This document shows, piece by piece, positions 54,073-63,022 of a stretch of 64,000 nucleotides of DNA (position 1 is the first letter of the stretch; each line of letters opens with the position of its first letter). Below the pieces are notes generated by a model. It had not been told where the DNA came from. It did not search any database and was given only the letters and a program-made list of their open reading frames with translations. Source of the stretch: Caldanaerobius polysaccharolyticus DSM 13641 (lineage in GTDB: Bacteria > Bacillota > Thermoanaerobacteria > Thermoanaerobacterales > Caldanaerobiaceae); contig NZ_KE386494.1 in the NCBI RefSeq assembly GCF_000427425.1, forward strand, positions 849,608 through 913,607. Direction: 5' to 3'. The translations under genes and the position numbers were made by a program.

Positions 54073-55143
54073 TTACCTCTTTTTAGCCGTGTGCTCAATC
54101 AAATCCAGTATAACCTTTGTGGCATCGCCAATCTGGCTTTTTTCCATCGCTTTAATATACTGAAGCCGATTTTCATATAGCTGATTTACCTTTTCCAGTA
54201 AGACCTTCTCGGTGGCTTCCTCTTCCTGTAGCACCATGCTGTAACCCTGTTTTTCAAAAGAACGGGCGTTCAATATCTGATCGCCTCTGCTGGCTTGCTT
54301 TGACAGAGGTATTAAAAGAGCCGGCTTTCTAAGCGCCAGTAGTTCAAATAGGGCATTGGCTCCTGCCCTTGAAATGCATATATCTGCTGCAGCCATAACC
54401 GAAGGTAGCTCCTCCGATATAAACTCAAATTGTTTATACCCGCTTAATTTTTCTAGCTGTTGGTCCATATTCCCTTTGCCACATATATGTACGACCTGAA
54501 ATCTCCGGAGCAAATCAGGAAGTATGGCCCTTACCAGGCTGTTTATCTTTACAGAGCCTAAGCTACCGCCAATCACCAGCAGCACAGGCTTTTTAGACGT
54601 AAAACTGCAAAAGGCAAGCCCTTCTTCCCTGGACCCTTTAAGCAACTGACTTCGCACCGGGGTACCTGTTAAAATCCCCTTTTTTTCAGGCAAATGCCGC
54701 ATGGTCTCAGGAAAGGTGGCACAAATCTTCGTGGCAAAAGGTAGGGAAATTCTATTGGCAAGGCCAGGCGTTATGTCCGACTCATGAAGTATTACAGGAA
54801 TTTTATTGATCCATGCGCCTATAACCACCGGAACGGACACAAACCCTCCTTTAGAGAAAACCACATCGGGCTTTAGCCTCCTCAAGAGCATAGTAGCCTG
54901 TAATACACCCTGTAATACCAGCAGAGGATCTGTTAAATTCTTAAGAGAAAAATACCTGCGCAGTTTTCCCGTAGAAATTTTGTAATAGGGGATATTAGTT
55001 TTTTCTACCAGCTCCCTTTCGATACCATTATAACTGCCTATGTAGGCGATATCCCAATTCCGCCGCCGTAACTCCGGCACCAGCGCCAGATTAGGCGTCA
55101 CATGGCCAGCACTACCTCCTCCAGTCAGGACAACCTTTTTCAC
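54073..55143 (-). CDS. murG: Lipid II synthase (UDP-GlcNAc transferase) MurG
   Basis: 356 residues, GT28/GT-B fold. The N-terminal [12 protein letters not shown] loop and C-terminal nucleotide site ([14 protein letters not shown]) are intact, with [10 protein letters not shown] between. It adds GlcNAc to lipid I at the inner membrane face. It lies outside the usual division and cell-wall cluster, resembling the YkoN/second-copy arrangement of some Firmicutes, so a paralogue elsewhere is possible. Confidence 0.92.
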   Translation of the reverse strand: MKKVVLTGGGSAGHVTPNLALVPELRRRNWDIAYIGSYNGIERELVEKTNIPYYKISTGKLRRYFSLKNLTDPLLVLQGVLQATMLLRRLKPDVVFSKGGFVSVPVVIGAWINKIPVILHESDITPGLANRISLPFATKICATFPETMRHLPEKKGILTGTPVRSQLLKGSREEGLAFCSFTSKKPVLLVIGGSLGSVKINSLVRAILPDLLRRFQVVHICGKGNMDQQLEKLSGYKQFEFISEELPSVMAAADICISRAGANALFELLALRKPALLIPLSKQASRGDQILNARSFEKQGYSMVLQEEEATEKVLLEKVNQLYENRLQYIKAMEKSQIGDATKVILDLIEHTAKKR

Positions 55144-55227
55144 ATTTTAAGCCCCTTTCCATAACTCTATTATATATATTTGTATTTTTATTCTATCATG
55201 CCAGGACAATAGACAGCAAGTTAAGAT

Positions 55228-55269
55228 AAAAAAAGGCTGTCAGCATATCACTCCTGCCAACAGCCTTTT
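55228..55269 (-). terminator. Terminator after the family 31 glycosidase gene
   Basis: On the minus strand AAAAGGCTGT pairs with ACAGCCTTTT around an imperfect inner stem, followed by seven T. It is 7 bases after the glycosidase stop. Confidence 0.8.
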
Positions 55270-55275
55270 GCGGCT

Positions 55276-57597
55276 CTACAGATTTATGCACAACGAACAA
55301 GCGCCTCTATCAGGCACTATCCTCGTACCCAGTTGCTCTACGCTGTACGTTGCGCTATCCACGGATTTTATCTCCTTTATCCCCCTCAAGACCACGCTCC
55401 ACGGTTTGGTAGCCCCTTGAACCTTTACCTCAATGACATCTTTTGCTCGCTTTGCCGTGAATTCGACCTCAGGCCAACCGTCTGTACTGTACACCGTGGT
55501 GGATGCACAAGCCCCATCTTGTAGCTCAAATACCTGAAAAACCACGCCATCAGCGTAATCGTAGTCCGGTCTACTATCCTCATGCCCTGTAGCTATAACG
55601 CTATTGGGGCGCACCATGAGGGGTATGCTCATGTAACCGTGCTTTTCTCTTCTCCAGCAGCCTCCTTCTACCACCTCACCGGTAAAGTAGTTAGTCCACC
55701 TACCCTGAGGCAGGTAGTAAACCGCCATACCCTCTTCGTTGAATATGGGAGCAACAAGCAGAGAATCGCCCAGCATGTACTGCTTATCCAGATAATAGCA
55801 GGTGGGGTCATCAGTAAACTCTAGAACCATCGCTCTCATCACAGGGATGCCTTTATAGGCCGCTTCGCACGCCGCGCTGAACAGGTACGGCATAAGACTG
55901 CACTTCAATTTTGTAAAGAAGCGTAAAACGTCTACAGCTTCCTCGTCGTACAGCCACGGTACCTTGTACGCTTTGCTGCCATGAAGGCGGCTGTGAGAAG
56001 ATAAGAGCCCAAATGCTACCCATCTTTTGTATATATCCGGAGTAGCCGTGCTCTCAAACCCCCCTATGTCGTGGCTCCAAAATCCAAAACCTGATAAACA
56101 CAAAGATAAACCTCCGCGCAAGCTCTCAGCCATGGATTCATACGTTGCGTAGCAATCCCCGCCCCAATGCACAGGAAATTGCTGGCTGCCAGCCGTAGCC
56201 GATCTGGCAAACAACACGGCATTCCCTCTGCCAAATCTCTCGCATAAAACATTGTACACAGTCCTGTTGTACAGATATGTATAATAATTGTGCATCTTTT
56301 CAGGGTCTGAGCCGTCGTAATACACGACGTCTGTGGGGATTCTCTCTCCAAAATCTGTCTTAAAGCAATCCACTCCCATATCCAGCAGCCTTCTCAATTT
56401 ACTGGCATACCATTCACATGCCTCAGGATTGGTGAAATCCACTATACCCATGCCTGGCTGCCATAAATCCCACTGCCACACATCGCCATTGGGCCTCTTT
56501 AATAAATACCCTTTCTCCATGCCCTCATCAAACAGCCTGGATTTTTGCGCAATATACGGATTGATCCATACGCATATCTTAAGCCCTCTCTCCTTGAGGC
56601 GCTTTAGCATGCCCTCAGGATCAGAAAAATACCTCTCATCCCATTCAAAATCACACCACTGGAACTCCTTCATCCAGAAACAATCAAAGTGGAAGACGTG
56701 AAGTGGCACATCTCTTTCAGCCATACCATCAATAAATCTGGTAACGGTTTTCTCATCATAATCCGTCAAAAAAGACGTGGTCAACCAAAGGCCAAAAGAC
56801 CAGGCTGGCGGTAACGCTGGCCTTCCAGTAAGCGCCGTGTAATTCACCAGTACCTCTTTCATGGAAGGACCATTGATCACATAGTATTCCAGGTATTCGC
56901 CTGGAACGCTGAACTGAACCTTGGATACCCTTTCAGAGGCTATTTCATAGGAGACACAACCAGGATCGTTGACAAAAACGCCGTAACCTTTATTGGTTAT
57001 ATAAAAAGGTATGTTTTTGTACGCCTGTTCACTGCTGGTACCCCCATCTCTGTTCCATATATCCACTACCTGCCCGTTCTTAACAAAAGGAGTGAAACGT
57101 TCCCCCAATCCATATACACATTCATCTACACCCAAATCCAGCTGTTCCCGCATATACACGTCGCCATTCTGAGACGTAATGTACGCCATGCTCTTATAGC
57201 CGCTGCCAGTAATGCGCTTATCGCCGCTGTAAAAATCCATGGCCCAACCGCCTGTCTTTTTGATTTTAACAGTCAAAGTCCCGCTGGTAAGACTGACAAA
57301 GTCATCACCTTCTTGAATGTCAACTTTTACATCATCTTGTTTGTTGATAGTAAACTCAGGACCTCTCCTGCGCCTTCCCTTAAAGTGATACGCTTGTACG
57401 CATATTATATTTTCTCTCGGAGAAGAAATCCTTACAGTCAATAAAGGACCTGCTAAAGTATCCCCTCTATCCCTCAGGTGGAAATACGGCACGTATACCG
57501 TAATAGAGTTTTCACCTATCTCAACGCTATTGACCTCTGCAGCGCCGTAAATGTTAAACCCTTTCCTTATAAGCCAGTTGCCGTCTGTAAACTTCAT
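55276..57597 (-). CDS. Glycoside hydrolase family 31, alpha-xylosidase-like (YicI type)
   Basis: 773 residues. The nucleophile motif KTDFGERIPTDVVYYDGSDP and the acid/base region WGGDCYATYESM match alpha-xylosidases of the YicI group more closely than alpha-glucosidases. No signal peptide, so it is cytoplasmic and would act on imported oligosaccharides such as isoprimeverose. The ATG follows GAGGAGGAGG; a start ten codons earlier lacks that site. It is the last gene of the transporter operon. Confidence 0.85.
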   Translation of the reverse strand: MKFTDGNWLIRKGFNIYGAAEVNSVEIGENSITVYVPYFHLRDRGDTLAGPLLTVRISSPRENIICVQAYHFKGRRRRGPEFTINKQDDVKVDIQEGDDFVSLTSGTLTVKIKKTGGWAMDFYSGDKRITGSGYKSMAYITSQNGDVYMREQLDLGVDECVYGLGERFTPFVKNGQVVDIWNRDGGTSSEQAYKNIPFYITNKGYGVFVNDPGCVSYEIASERVSKVQFSVPGEYLEYYVINGPSMKEVLVNYTALTGRPALPPAWSFGLWLTTSFLTDYDEKTVTRFIDGMAERDVPLHVFHFDCFWMKEFQWCDFEWDERYFSDPEGMLKRLKERGLKICVWINPYIAQKSRLFDEGMEKGYLLKRPNGDVWQWDLWQPGMGIVDFTNPEACEWYASKLRRLLDMGVDCFKTDFGERIPTDVVYYDGSDPEKMHNYYTYLYNRTVYNVLCERFGRGNAVLFARSATAGSQQFPVHWGGDCYATYESMAESLRGGLSLCLSGFGFWSHDIGGFESTATPDIYKRWVAFGLLSSHSRLHGSKAYKVPWLYDEEAVDVLRFFTKLKCSLMPYLFSAACEAAYKGIPVMRAMVLEFTDDPTCYYLDKQYMLGDSLLVAPIFNEEGMAVYYLPQGRWTNYFTGEVVEGGCWRREKHGYMSIPLMVRPNSVIATGHEDSRPDYDYADGVVFQVFELQDGACASTTVYSTDGWPEVEFTAKRAKDVIEVKVQGATKPWSVVLRGIKEIKSVDSATYSVEQLGTRIVPDRGACSLCINL

Positions 57598-57663
57598 AAA
57601 CCTCCTCCTCCCCTCATAGAATAGCATTATTATACCATATTCGACGTCTTTAAAACAAACCGC

Positions 57664-58500
57664 TTAACCCTTTATCCCTGTCATGACAACCCCTTCTATA
57701 AAATACCGCTGGGCAAACAAGAATATAACTATTATGGGAACCAGTGTAAACACCGACGCCGCCATCAGCAGATCATACCTAGTCTGATATACTCCCCTAA
57801 ATGCCGCCAGGCCCAGTTGAACCGTAAACAAATCCTGGCTGTTAAGATAAATCAGCGGACCCATAAAATCATTGTATACACCTTGGAATGTGAAAACCGT
57901 TAGTGTTGCTATAATCGGCTTGGACAGAGGCAAAAATATTTGCCACCAAATTCTAAATCTCGAACAACCGTCTATAATGGCGGCATCCTCCAAATCCTGA
58001 GGTATCGTCAGAAAAAACTGTCTCAGGAGGAAAATCGCAAAAGCACTCCCAAATAACCCAGGCACAATTAATGGCTTAAGTGTGTTTATCCATCCCAGGG
58101 TTCTAAACATGATGAATTGCGGTATTATGGTCACCGTCCCAGGTACCATCATAGACGCTAAGAAACCCATGAATATAAAATTCTTCCCAACAAAATCTAT
58201 GCGCGCAAAAGAATAAGCAGCTAGTGAAGAAATTACAACTGTCGAGATGGTTACAGGTATAACAATCCGCATTGTATTATAAAACATCAATGTAAAATTT
58301 AGTCCTCCCGCGTGCCACGCTTGCCTGTAATTTTCCCAATGCCATATACTCGGTATCCATTTGGGTGGAAACAAAAATATCTCGCTCTGATCTTTAACCG
58401 AAGTGGTAAACATCCAGAAAAAAGGAACCAGGCTTATCAGCGCGCCAATAGTCAAAACTGTATACGCAACTATATCTCTGTAAGCTGTCTTTTTTCTCAT
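57664..58500 (-). CDS. Carbohydrate ABC transporter permease (MalG/UgpE type)
   Basis: 278 residues with six membrane helices. The EAA loop is seen as DLEDAAIIDGCSRFRIWWQIFLP (abridged), the contact site for the ATPase. N-terminal F-F-W-M-F-T-T-S-V-K fits CUT1-family permeases. The ATG follows GGAGG by about 9 bases; the overlapping upstream GTG was not preferred. Confidence 0.9.
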   Translation of the reverse strand: MRKKTAYRDIVAYTVLTIGALISLVPFFWMFTTSVKDQSEIFLFPPKWIPSIWHWENYRQAWHAGGLNFTLMFYNTMRIVIPVTISTVVISSLAAYSFARIDFVGKNFIFMGFLASMMVPGTVTIIPQFIMFRTLGWINTLKPLIVPGLFGSAFAIFLLRQFFLTIPQDLEDAAIIDGCSRFRIWWQIFLPLSKPIIATLTVFTFQGVYNDFMGPLIYLNSQDLFTVQLGLAAFRGVYQTRYDLLMAASVFTLVPIIVIFLFAQRYFIEGVVMTGIKG

Positions 58501-58517
58501 AAAACCATCCTCCATAT

Positions 58518-59456
58518 TCACATATCATATTGCACTCTTCGTCCAAATAACCGGTCTTGCAGCGCCGTTACGACGAAAATCAATATAAACATAACCATAG
58601 CTATAGCGCTGGCATATCCCATCTTGTTATACTGGAAGGCGTTGGACCATAAATAATACGCCAATGTATAAGTTGAATAACCAGGGCCTCCACTTGTCAT
58701 TATATACACTTCCCCAAATACCTGAAAAGCTCCGATAATGGCAGTAACCACTATGAAAAATGTCGCCGGCGTTAAAAGGGGAAGGGTAATATACCATATC
58801 TTTTGGAACGGAGTTATTCCATCTAATTCTGCCGCTTCATAAAGCTGCCTTGGTATTCCCTGTAAACCGGCTAAGAAAATAAGCATATTCCATCCGGCAT
58901 TTTTCCATATCGCCATGATAGCAATACTCGGCAAAGCTAATTTAGAATCAGTAAGCCATCCCAGAGGTGCAATCCCTAACTTTGATAATACATAATTAAT
59001 CAAGCCAAAATCAGGATTATAAAGCCAGACAAAGAGAAGCGCCACGCTGAGCAGCGGGCTTATCACTGGAATATAATAAATACTGCGGTAAATCGCAATT
59101 CCCCTCAAAGGGAGGTTCATAAGCAAAGCTAGGACAAATGAAAGCACAATAGAAGCTGGTACATAATATACCACCCATAGCAGCGTATTTTTCAAGCTAA
59201 TCAAAAATACCTGGTCGTGAAATAGGTTTATGTAATTGCCGATGCCAATAAACTTTGGGGGATTGAGTATGTTCCAATCATAAAAGCTTATGACAATCGA
59301 CGCTATCATGGGGTACAACATAAATGCAAGAAACCCAAAAAGCGCTGGAGCGATAAAAAGATAACCCGCTATATTATCTCTAAGTCTTTTTTTAATAGGT
59401 CTATGGCTCTTTACAGTAATCTTAACGGTTTTTATGGACATATCAGCATTTTGCAA
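58518..59456 (-). CDS. Carbohydrate ABC transporter permease (MalF/UgpA type)
   Basis: 312 residues, six helices after a basic N terminus; EAA loop YEAAELDGITPFQKIWYITLPLL (abridged). It pairs with the following permease. The start is TTG with GAGGTGA 7 bases upstream. It is separated from the binding-protein gene by a stable hairpin. Confidence 0.9.
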   Translation of the reverse strand: MQNADMSIKTVKITVKSHRPIKKRLRDNIAGYLFIAPALFGFLAFMLYPMIASIVISFYDWNILNPPKFIGIGNYINLFHDQVFLISLKNTLLWVVYYVPASIVLSFVLALLMNLPLRGIAIYRSIYYIPVISPLLSVALLFVWLYNPDFGLINYVLSKLGIAPLGWLTDSKLALPSIAIMAIWKNAGWNMLIFLAGLQGIPRQLYEAAELDGITPFQKIWYITLPLLTPATFFIVVTAIIGAFQVFGEVYIMTSGGPGYSTYTLAYYLWSNAFQYNKMGYASAIAMVMFILIFVVTALQDRLFGRRVQYDM

Positions 59457-59489
59457 AGTAGTTCACCTCTTCAAAAATTAATATTACTA

Positions 59490-59540
59490 AAGCATACATC
59501 AGCTCATGAAAAATTTATTATCAGGAACTGATGTATGCTT
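59490..59540 (-). repeat. Stable hairpin between the binding-protein and permease genes
   Basis: A perfect 13-base-pair stem (59490-59502 with 59528-59540) encloses a 25-base AT-rich loop. There is no T run directly after the stem on the minus strand. Such intercistronic stems often stabilise the binding-protein mRNA and lower permease expression. Confidence 0.7.
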
Positions 59541-59547
59541 CATAAAA

Positions 59548-60858
59548 CTACTTAAAAAGATTTGCGTTTGCACCTTTATCTATATTCTCAGCGGTTTGCT
59601 CAACAGTCTGTTGCCCATTGTAAAGTTTATCTAGCTCAGGTTCGATATACTTTGTATCGTATTCGGTAAATTTAGTGGAGTAATAAGCATTATACTCTGT
59701 TCCCGTCCTATCAAGATAATTGGCTGCTGCTTTGAAAGGAGCAGGATCAGGTGGTGACGTAACAAACGATGGATCATCCAAATACTTAGTGTAAGGCGGT
59801 AGTGCCAACCCCAAACTCGCTACTTTTTTCAAAGCGTCTTTACTGAGCAGATAGCGTATAAGTGTAAGCGCTTCCTCCTTATGCTTAGAATTCGCACTTA
59901 TGCCAAACATCCCGCAATTAACTGGTGAATAACGCTGTCCATTGCTTCCTTTAGGAAGCTCTACAGCCTCCCAGTTAAACTTTACAGACTGACGAAACGT
60001 GGGAGTCATCCATCGTCCCATTGGATACATAGCTACCTTTCCTGTCTCAAACATCTGCGATTGTCCTACGCCCATGGATTTCAGCGTAGACGGCGAAGGA
60101 GCTGCCTTATAAGTTACCATCAAATCGTAAAGTATTTTCAGCCCTTTCATAACACCGGGATCGCTGAAGTTAGACTTTCCATCCTTAAACCATTGGCCAT
60201 TTTCTGTGCCAAGAAATAGCATCCATGGCCCCCACCATTCGTCAATTACAGTTCCCCATTGCTGCACCTTTCCATTTTGCTTCACTGTAAGCTTTCTCGC
60301 CAAATTGACAAAATCGTCCATTGTCCAATCCGATGTAGGCAAAGGAATTCCTGCCTTTTTGAAAATATCTACATTTACATACACAACCCATGGAGCAAAA
60401 TCCTTGGGAATACCGTATTGTTTGCCTTCATATTGCCCGTACTTGAGCAATCCAGGAGGCATACCCTCTGTCAATTCAGGATACTTTTTTATGTAAGGAT
60501 CAAGGTTCCACAGCATCCCTGCTTTTGCCCATTCAGCTCCTGTGGATTCATGAATATACAATACATCAGGAGGTGTCCCACCGGCAACCATGGTCTTAAG
60601 TTTGGTATCGTAATCCTGAGGCACGTATATGTAATCCACTTTTATATTAGGATAGGCTTTTTCAAAATCCGCCAATACCTGAGAATAAATATCGTGCTCT
60701 TCCTGATTCCCCCAACCCATAAAGCTTATAGTTACTTTACCACTACCCTGGCCTTTCTGACCTTTCGTGCTACTCGCTGTTTTGCTAGAACTACATCCTG
60801 AGACAATCATCAAGCTTACAAGCAGTACCACTATAAATAAATTCCATACCTTCTTCAC
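59548..60858 (-). CDS. Sugar ABC transporter solute-binding lipoprotein
   Basis: 436 residues. A signal peptide ends in the lipobox VSGC, so the protein should be lipid-anchored outside the cell. The mature part begins with a Ser/Thr/Lys linker and has the SBP_bac_1 pattern (VTISFMGWGNQEEHDIY; GGTPPDVLYIHESTG). It would capture an oligosaccharide, probably a xylose- or glucose-containing one given the glycosidase in the operon. No ATPase gene is in the cluster. Confidence 0.92.
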   Translation of the reverse strand: MKKVWNLFIVVLLVSLMIVSGCSSSKTASSTKGQKGQGSGKVTISFMGWGNQEEHDIYSQVLADFEKAYPNIKVDYIYVPQDYDTKLKTMVAGGTPPDVLYIHESTGAEWAKAGMLWNLDPYIKKYPELTEGMPPGLLKYGQYEGKQYGIPKDFAPWVVYVNVDIFKKAGIPLPTSDWTMDDFVNLARKLTVKQNGKVQQWGTVIDEWWGPWMLFLGTENGQWFKDGKSNFSDPGVMKGLKILYDLMVTYKAAPSPSTLKSMGVGQSQMFETGKVAMYPMGRWMTPTFRQSVKFNWEAVELPKGSNGQRYSPVNCGMFGISANSKHKEEALTLIRYLLSKDALKKVASLGLALPPYTKYLDDPSFVTSPPDPAPFKAAANYLDRTGTEYNAYYSTKFTEYDTKYIEPELDKLYNGQQTVEQTAENIDKGANANLFK

Positions 60859-61146
60859 CTTACCTCTCCCCTTTCTAAATCAGACCACCTAGCTTTTAAA
60901 AAATCTAAAATATAAATTTATCACTCCTCCTTTCTTACACCTTAACCTTTTGCAAAAAACCTTAATAAGTTACTAAAACGCTATCTCTTTTCACAGGTTA
61001 TTTTATATCACAGGTAAAACATTTTCAAAGTTCAAATTTGGTCAAAATAGCCGAATATTCTCCGTTTTTTTTTTTTTTGAATTTTACTCACGCTTTCTCA
61101 TTCTTCCTCCGCTTTTTATTTACATGAGTGAAAAACAACGGTTACA
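60859..61146 (-). promoter_or_regulatory. AT-rich upstream region with promoter and repeated boxes for the sugar-uptake operon
   Basis: A 288-base region with no gene. A sigma-A-type promoter reads TTGAAA (61023-61028), a 17-base spacer, TAAAAT (61000-61005). Two direct copies of ACCTGTGA on the minus strand lie at 61008-61015 and 60991-60998, 17 bases apart. One lies in the spacer and the other just downstream of the -10, as expected for an operator. A 15-base T run (plus strand, about 61065-61079) lies further upstream. No regulator gene is adjacent. Confidence 0.5.
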
Positions 61147-61194
61147 CCTTAAAAATAAAAAATACAGGATTTACTCCATGGCAATCCTGTATTT
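61147..61194 (-). terminator. Terminator at the end of gin
   Basis: A 12-base-pair stem (61160-61171 with 61183-61194) is followed on the minus strand by TTTTATTTTT. It overlaps the last codons of gin. Confidence 0.8.
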
Positions 61195-61374
61195 CCCCTT
61201 AATGTGGTCTTCCCATATGGCTTTCATGCATTCCCGATAGTACTCATAATTTTCGTCCTCAGGGGATGTATTTATGATGTCATACTGGCACGATGCACAT
61301 ATGTACTTGTCAAAGACGTAGATACCATCGCTTTTTTCCTGACCGCAAATAAAACACATCTTATTTTCGTCCAC
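61171..61374 (-). CDS. gin: Sigma-G inhibitor Gin (CsfB) family zinc-binding protein
   Basis: 67 residues, GTG start with AAGGG upstream. Two Cys pairs, CFICG near the N terminus and CASC at about residue 27, form a zinc ribbon, followed by a helical tail. Pattern, size and spacing match Gin, which in Bacillus holds sigma-G (and sigma-E in the forespore) inactive until engulfment ends. In Bacillus csfB lies near the yaaO-tmk region, which is about 7 kb away here. A candidate forespore promoter precedes it. Confidence 0.82.
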   Translation of the reverse strand: MDENKMCFICGQEKSDGIYVFDKYICASCQYDIINTSPEDENYEYYRECMKAIWEDHIKGKYRIAME

Positions 61375-61405
61375 ACTATCATCCCTTTTAATTTTCTTTT
61401 TACAT

Positions 61406-61436
61406 TATTATCTACCTTTATGATTGATTTTATTCA
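61406..61436 (-). promoter_or_regulatory. Candidate forespore (sigma-F/G) promoter for gin
   Basis: Minus-strand TGAATA (61431-61436), an 18-base spacer, and GATAATA (61406-61412), resembling sigma-G-type TGMATA...CATAMTA with one mismatch in the -10. csfB is known to be forespore-transcribed. Confidence 0.4.
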
Positions 61437-61497
61437 TGAAAATTGGTTATGATAGTTATGATAATGATATATTTAAACAAAAGGAAGGGATATCGAT

Positions 61498-62661
61498 ATG
61501 AAAGAAGTTTTAATCGAAAAAATCGGCGAACTCAAAAAAATAGCGTTCGAGTTAAATGAATTCCTGTACGAAAACCCCGAAACAGGAAATCAGGAATTTG
61601 CAGCCTGCGAAAAAATATGCGAAGTATTGTCCCATTGGGACTTTAAAATCCAAAAAGGTTATCTAGGCATACCCACGGCGTTCAAGGCAATATATGGATG
61701 CGGTAAACCCTCTATAGCGTATCTTTGCGAATACGATGCCCTGCCTGAAATAGGTCACGGCTGCGGCCACAACATGATAAGCGCAATAAGCGTAACAGCA
61801 GCCATTGCGTTAAGAGAAATCATAGACACTATAGGCGGACAAGTCGCCGTATTTGGTTGCCCTGCAGAAGAGACCAACGGAGCCAAGGTAGCTATGGCAG
61901 AAAAAGGGGCTTTTAATGATATAGATGTAGCGCTAATGGTGCACCCTTCTGACGTCACAAGAGAAAGCGGCACTTCGCTAGCCATGGAAGCCCTTCAATT
62001 TGAATACCTGGGCAAAGCAGCTCATGCAGCAGACAACCCTGAAGACGGTATAAACGCCTTAGATGGCGTACTGCTTCTGTTCAACTCAATAAATGCTTTA
62101 AGACAACACGTAAAACCCGACGTGAGAATACACGGCATAATAAAAGAAGGAGGTATAGCCGCCAATATAATACCAGAGAGGGCTGTGGCGCAATTTTACG
62201 TAAGGTCGGAAAGCTCTTCGTACCTGAAGGAAGTCGTAAAAAAGGTTAAAGACTGTGCCCGCGGTGCAGCAATATCCACTGGATGCACTTTGAACATATC
62301 CAATTATGAACTCTCCTATGACAATATGATTACAAATAATACCCTCCAGGAGGTTTTCAATAAAAATCTACAAAGCACCGGAGTAAATGACATCCAGCCA
62401 CCTAAAAAGCCGTCAGGTTCATCAGATATAGGCAACGTCAGCCACGTAGTTCCAGCTATACATCCTTATATAGGAATAGTCCAGGGCCACATTCCCTCCC
62501 ACACCAGGGAATTCGCCTTGGCCACTCAGACGGATTACGCCAAAGAAATGCTGTTAAAAGCTGCCACAGCACTAGCTCTCACCGGATTTGACATAATAAC
62601 CGATAAATCCCTATTGGATCGCATTAAAAAGGAATTCGCAGAATCTATTAAAGTGAAATAA
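61498..62661 (+). CDS. M20-family amidohydrolase/peptidase (AbgB-like)
   Basis: 387 residues. Zinc-binding motifs: the first segment YDALPEIGHGCGHN, then CPAEETNG with the catalytic Glu-Glu, and a late H in the SGSSDIGNVSHVVPAIHPY region. The inserted dimerisation domain contains a KAAHAADNPEDGINALD segment. Members deacylate or hydrolyse small N-acyl or dipeptide substrates; the exact one is unknown. The ATG follows AAGGAAGGG. Confidence 0.88.
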   Translation: MKEVLIEKIGELKKIAFELNEFLYENPETGNQEFAACEKICEVLSHWDFKIQKGYLGIPTAFKAIYGCGKPSIAYLCEYDALPEIGHGCGHNMISAISVTAAIALREIIDTIGGQVAVFGCPAEETNGAKVAMAEKGAFNDIDVALMVHPSDVTRESGTSLAMEALQFEYLGKAAHAADNPEDGINALDGVLLLFNSINALRQHVKPDVRIHGIIKEGGIAANIIPERAVAQFYVRSESSSYLKEVVKKVKDCARGAAISTGCTLNISNYELSYDNMITNNTLQEVFNKNLQSTGVNDIQPPKKPSGSSDIGNVSHVVPAIHPYIGIVQGHIPSHTREFALATQTDYAKEMLLKAATALALTGFDIITDKSLLDRIKKEFAESIKVK

Positions 62662-62665
62662 GCCA

Positions 62666-63022
62666 TTACTCCTTCTTCTCTTGTGGAGTGCCGTACATGT
62701 ACGGCCTCTTTTCGTTTTTATCCATCTTATCATTTACGACCTTTTCAGCATCAAATTTGTCCAAAATGGGGATATTCATCAACCTTATAAATATATCAGC
62801 CCATTCTTCATGCTCATCACGAGCACCCAATCCTTTTTTGACAGCATTTACGTACTCGCCTACTTCTGATACGATCAAAGCTATAAGGTAAAACTTTAAA
62901 ACTTTTATAGCAAACTGCTCTCCCCAATCTTTTGAAAGGGACGTATATATCATATCCCACTCTTTTTTAAAGCCTTTATCCATCAATAATTTATCAATCC
63001 TATCCTCTATCTCCTTTATCAA
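62666..63022 (-). CDS. MazG-like nucleotide pyrophosphohydrolase
   Basis: 118 residues, all-helical. The metal-binding pattern E-x-x-E (SEVGEYVNAVKKG) followed by E-E-x-x-D (HEEWADIFIR), then a late K-x-x-x-N...RPYMYG, is that of MazG-like all-alpha NTP pyrophosphatases. Such proteins remove non-canonical or excess NTPs. Its start overlaps the uracil-DNA glycosylase gene by 4 bases, tying it to nucleic-acid quality control. The substrate is not known. Confidence 0.65.
   Translation of the reverse strand: MIKEIEDRIDKLLMDKGFKKEWDMIYTSLSKDWGEQFAIKVLKFYLIALIVSEVGEYVNAVKKGLGARDEHEEWADIFIRLMNIPILDKFDAEKVVNDKMDKNEKRPYMYGTPQEKKE
62684..62720 (+). terminator. Possible terminator after the M20 gene
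   Basis: GCCGTA, a 4-base loop and TACGGC (62691-62706), extended by flanking pairs, precede CTCTTTTCGTTTTT on the plus strand. It lies within the 3' end of the convergent MazG-like gene. Confidence 0.4.

Noticed and set aside
61065-61079. A run of 15 T on the plus strand as a terminator
   Set aside because: No GC-rich hairpin precedes it, and no plus-strand gene ends nearby. It is more likely a homopolymer in an AT-rich upstream region.
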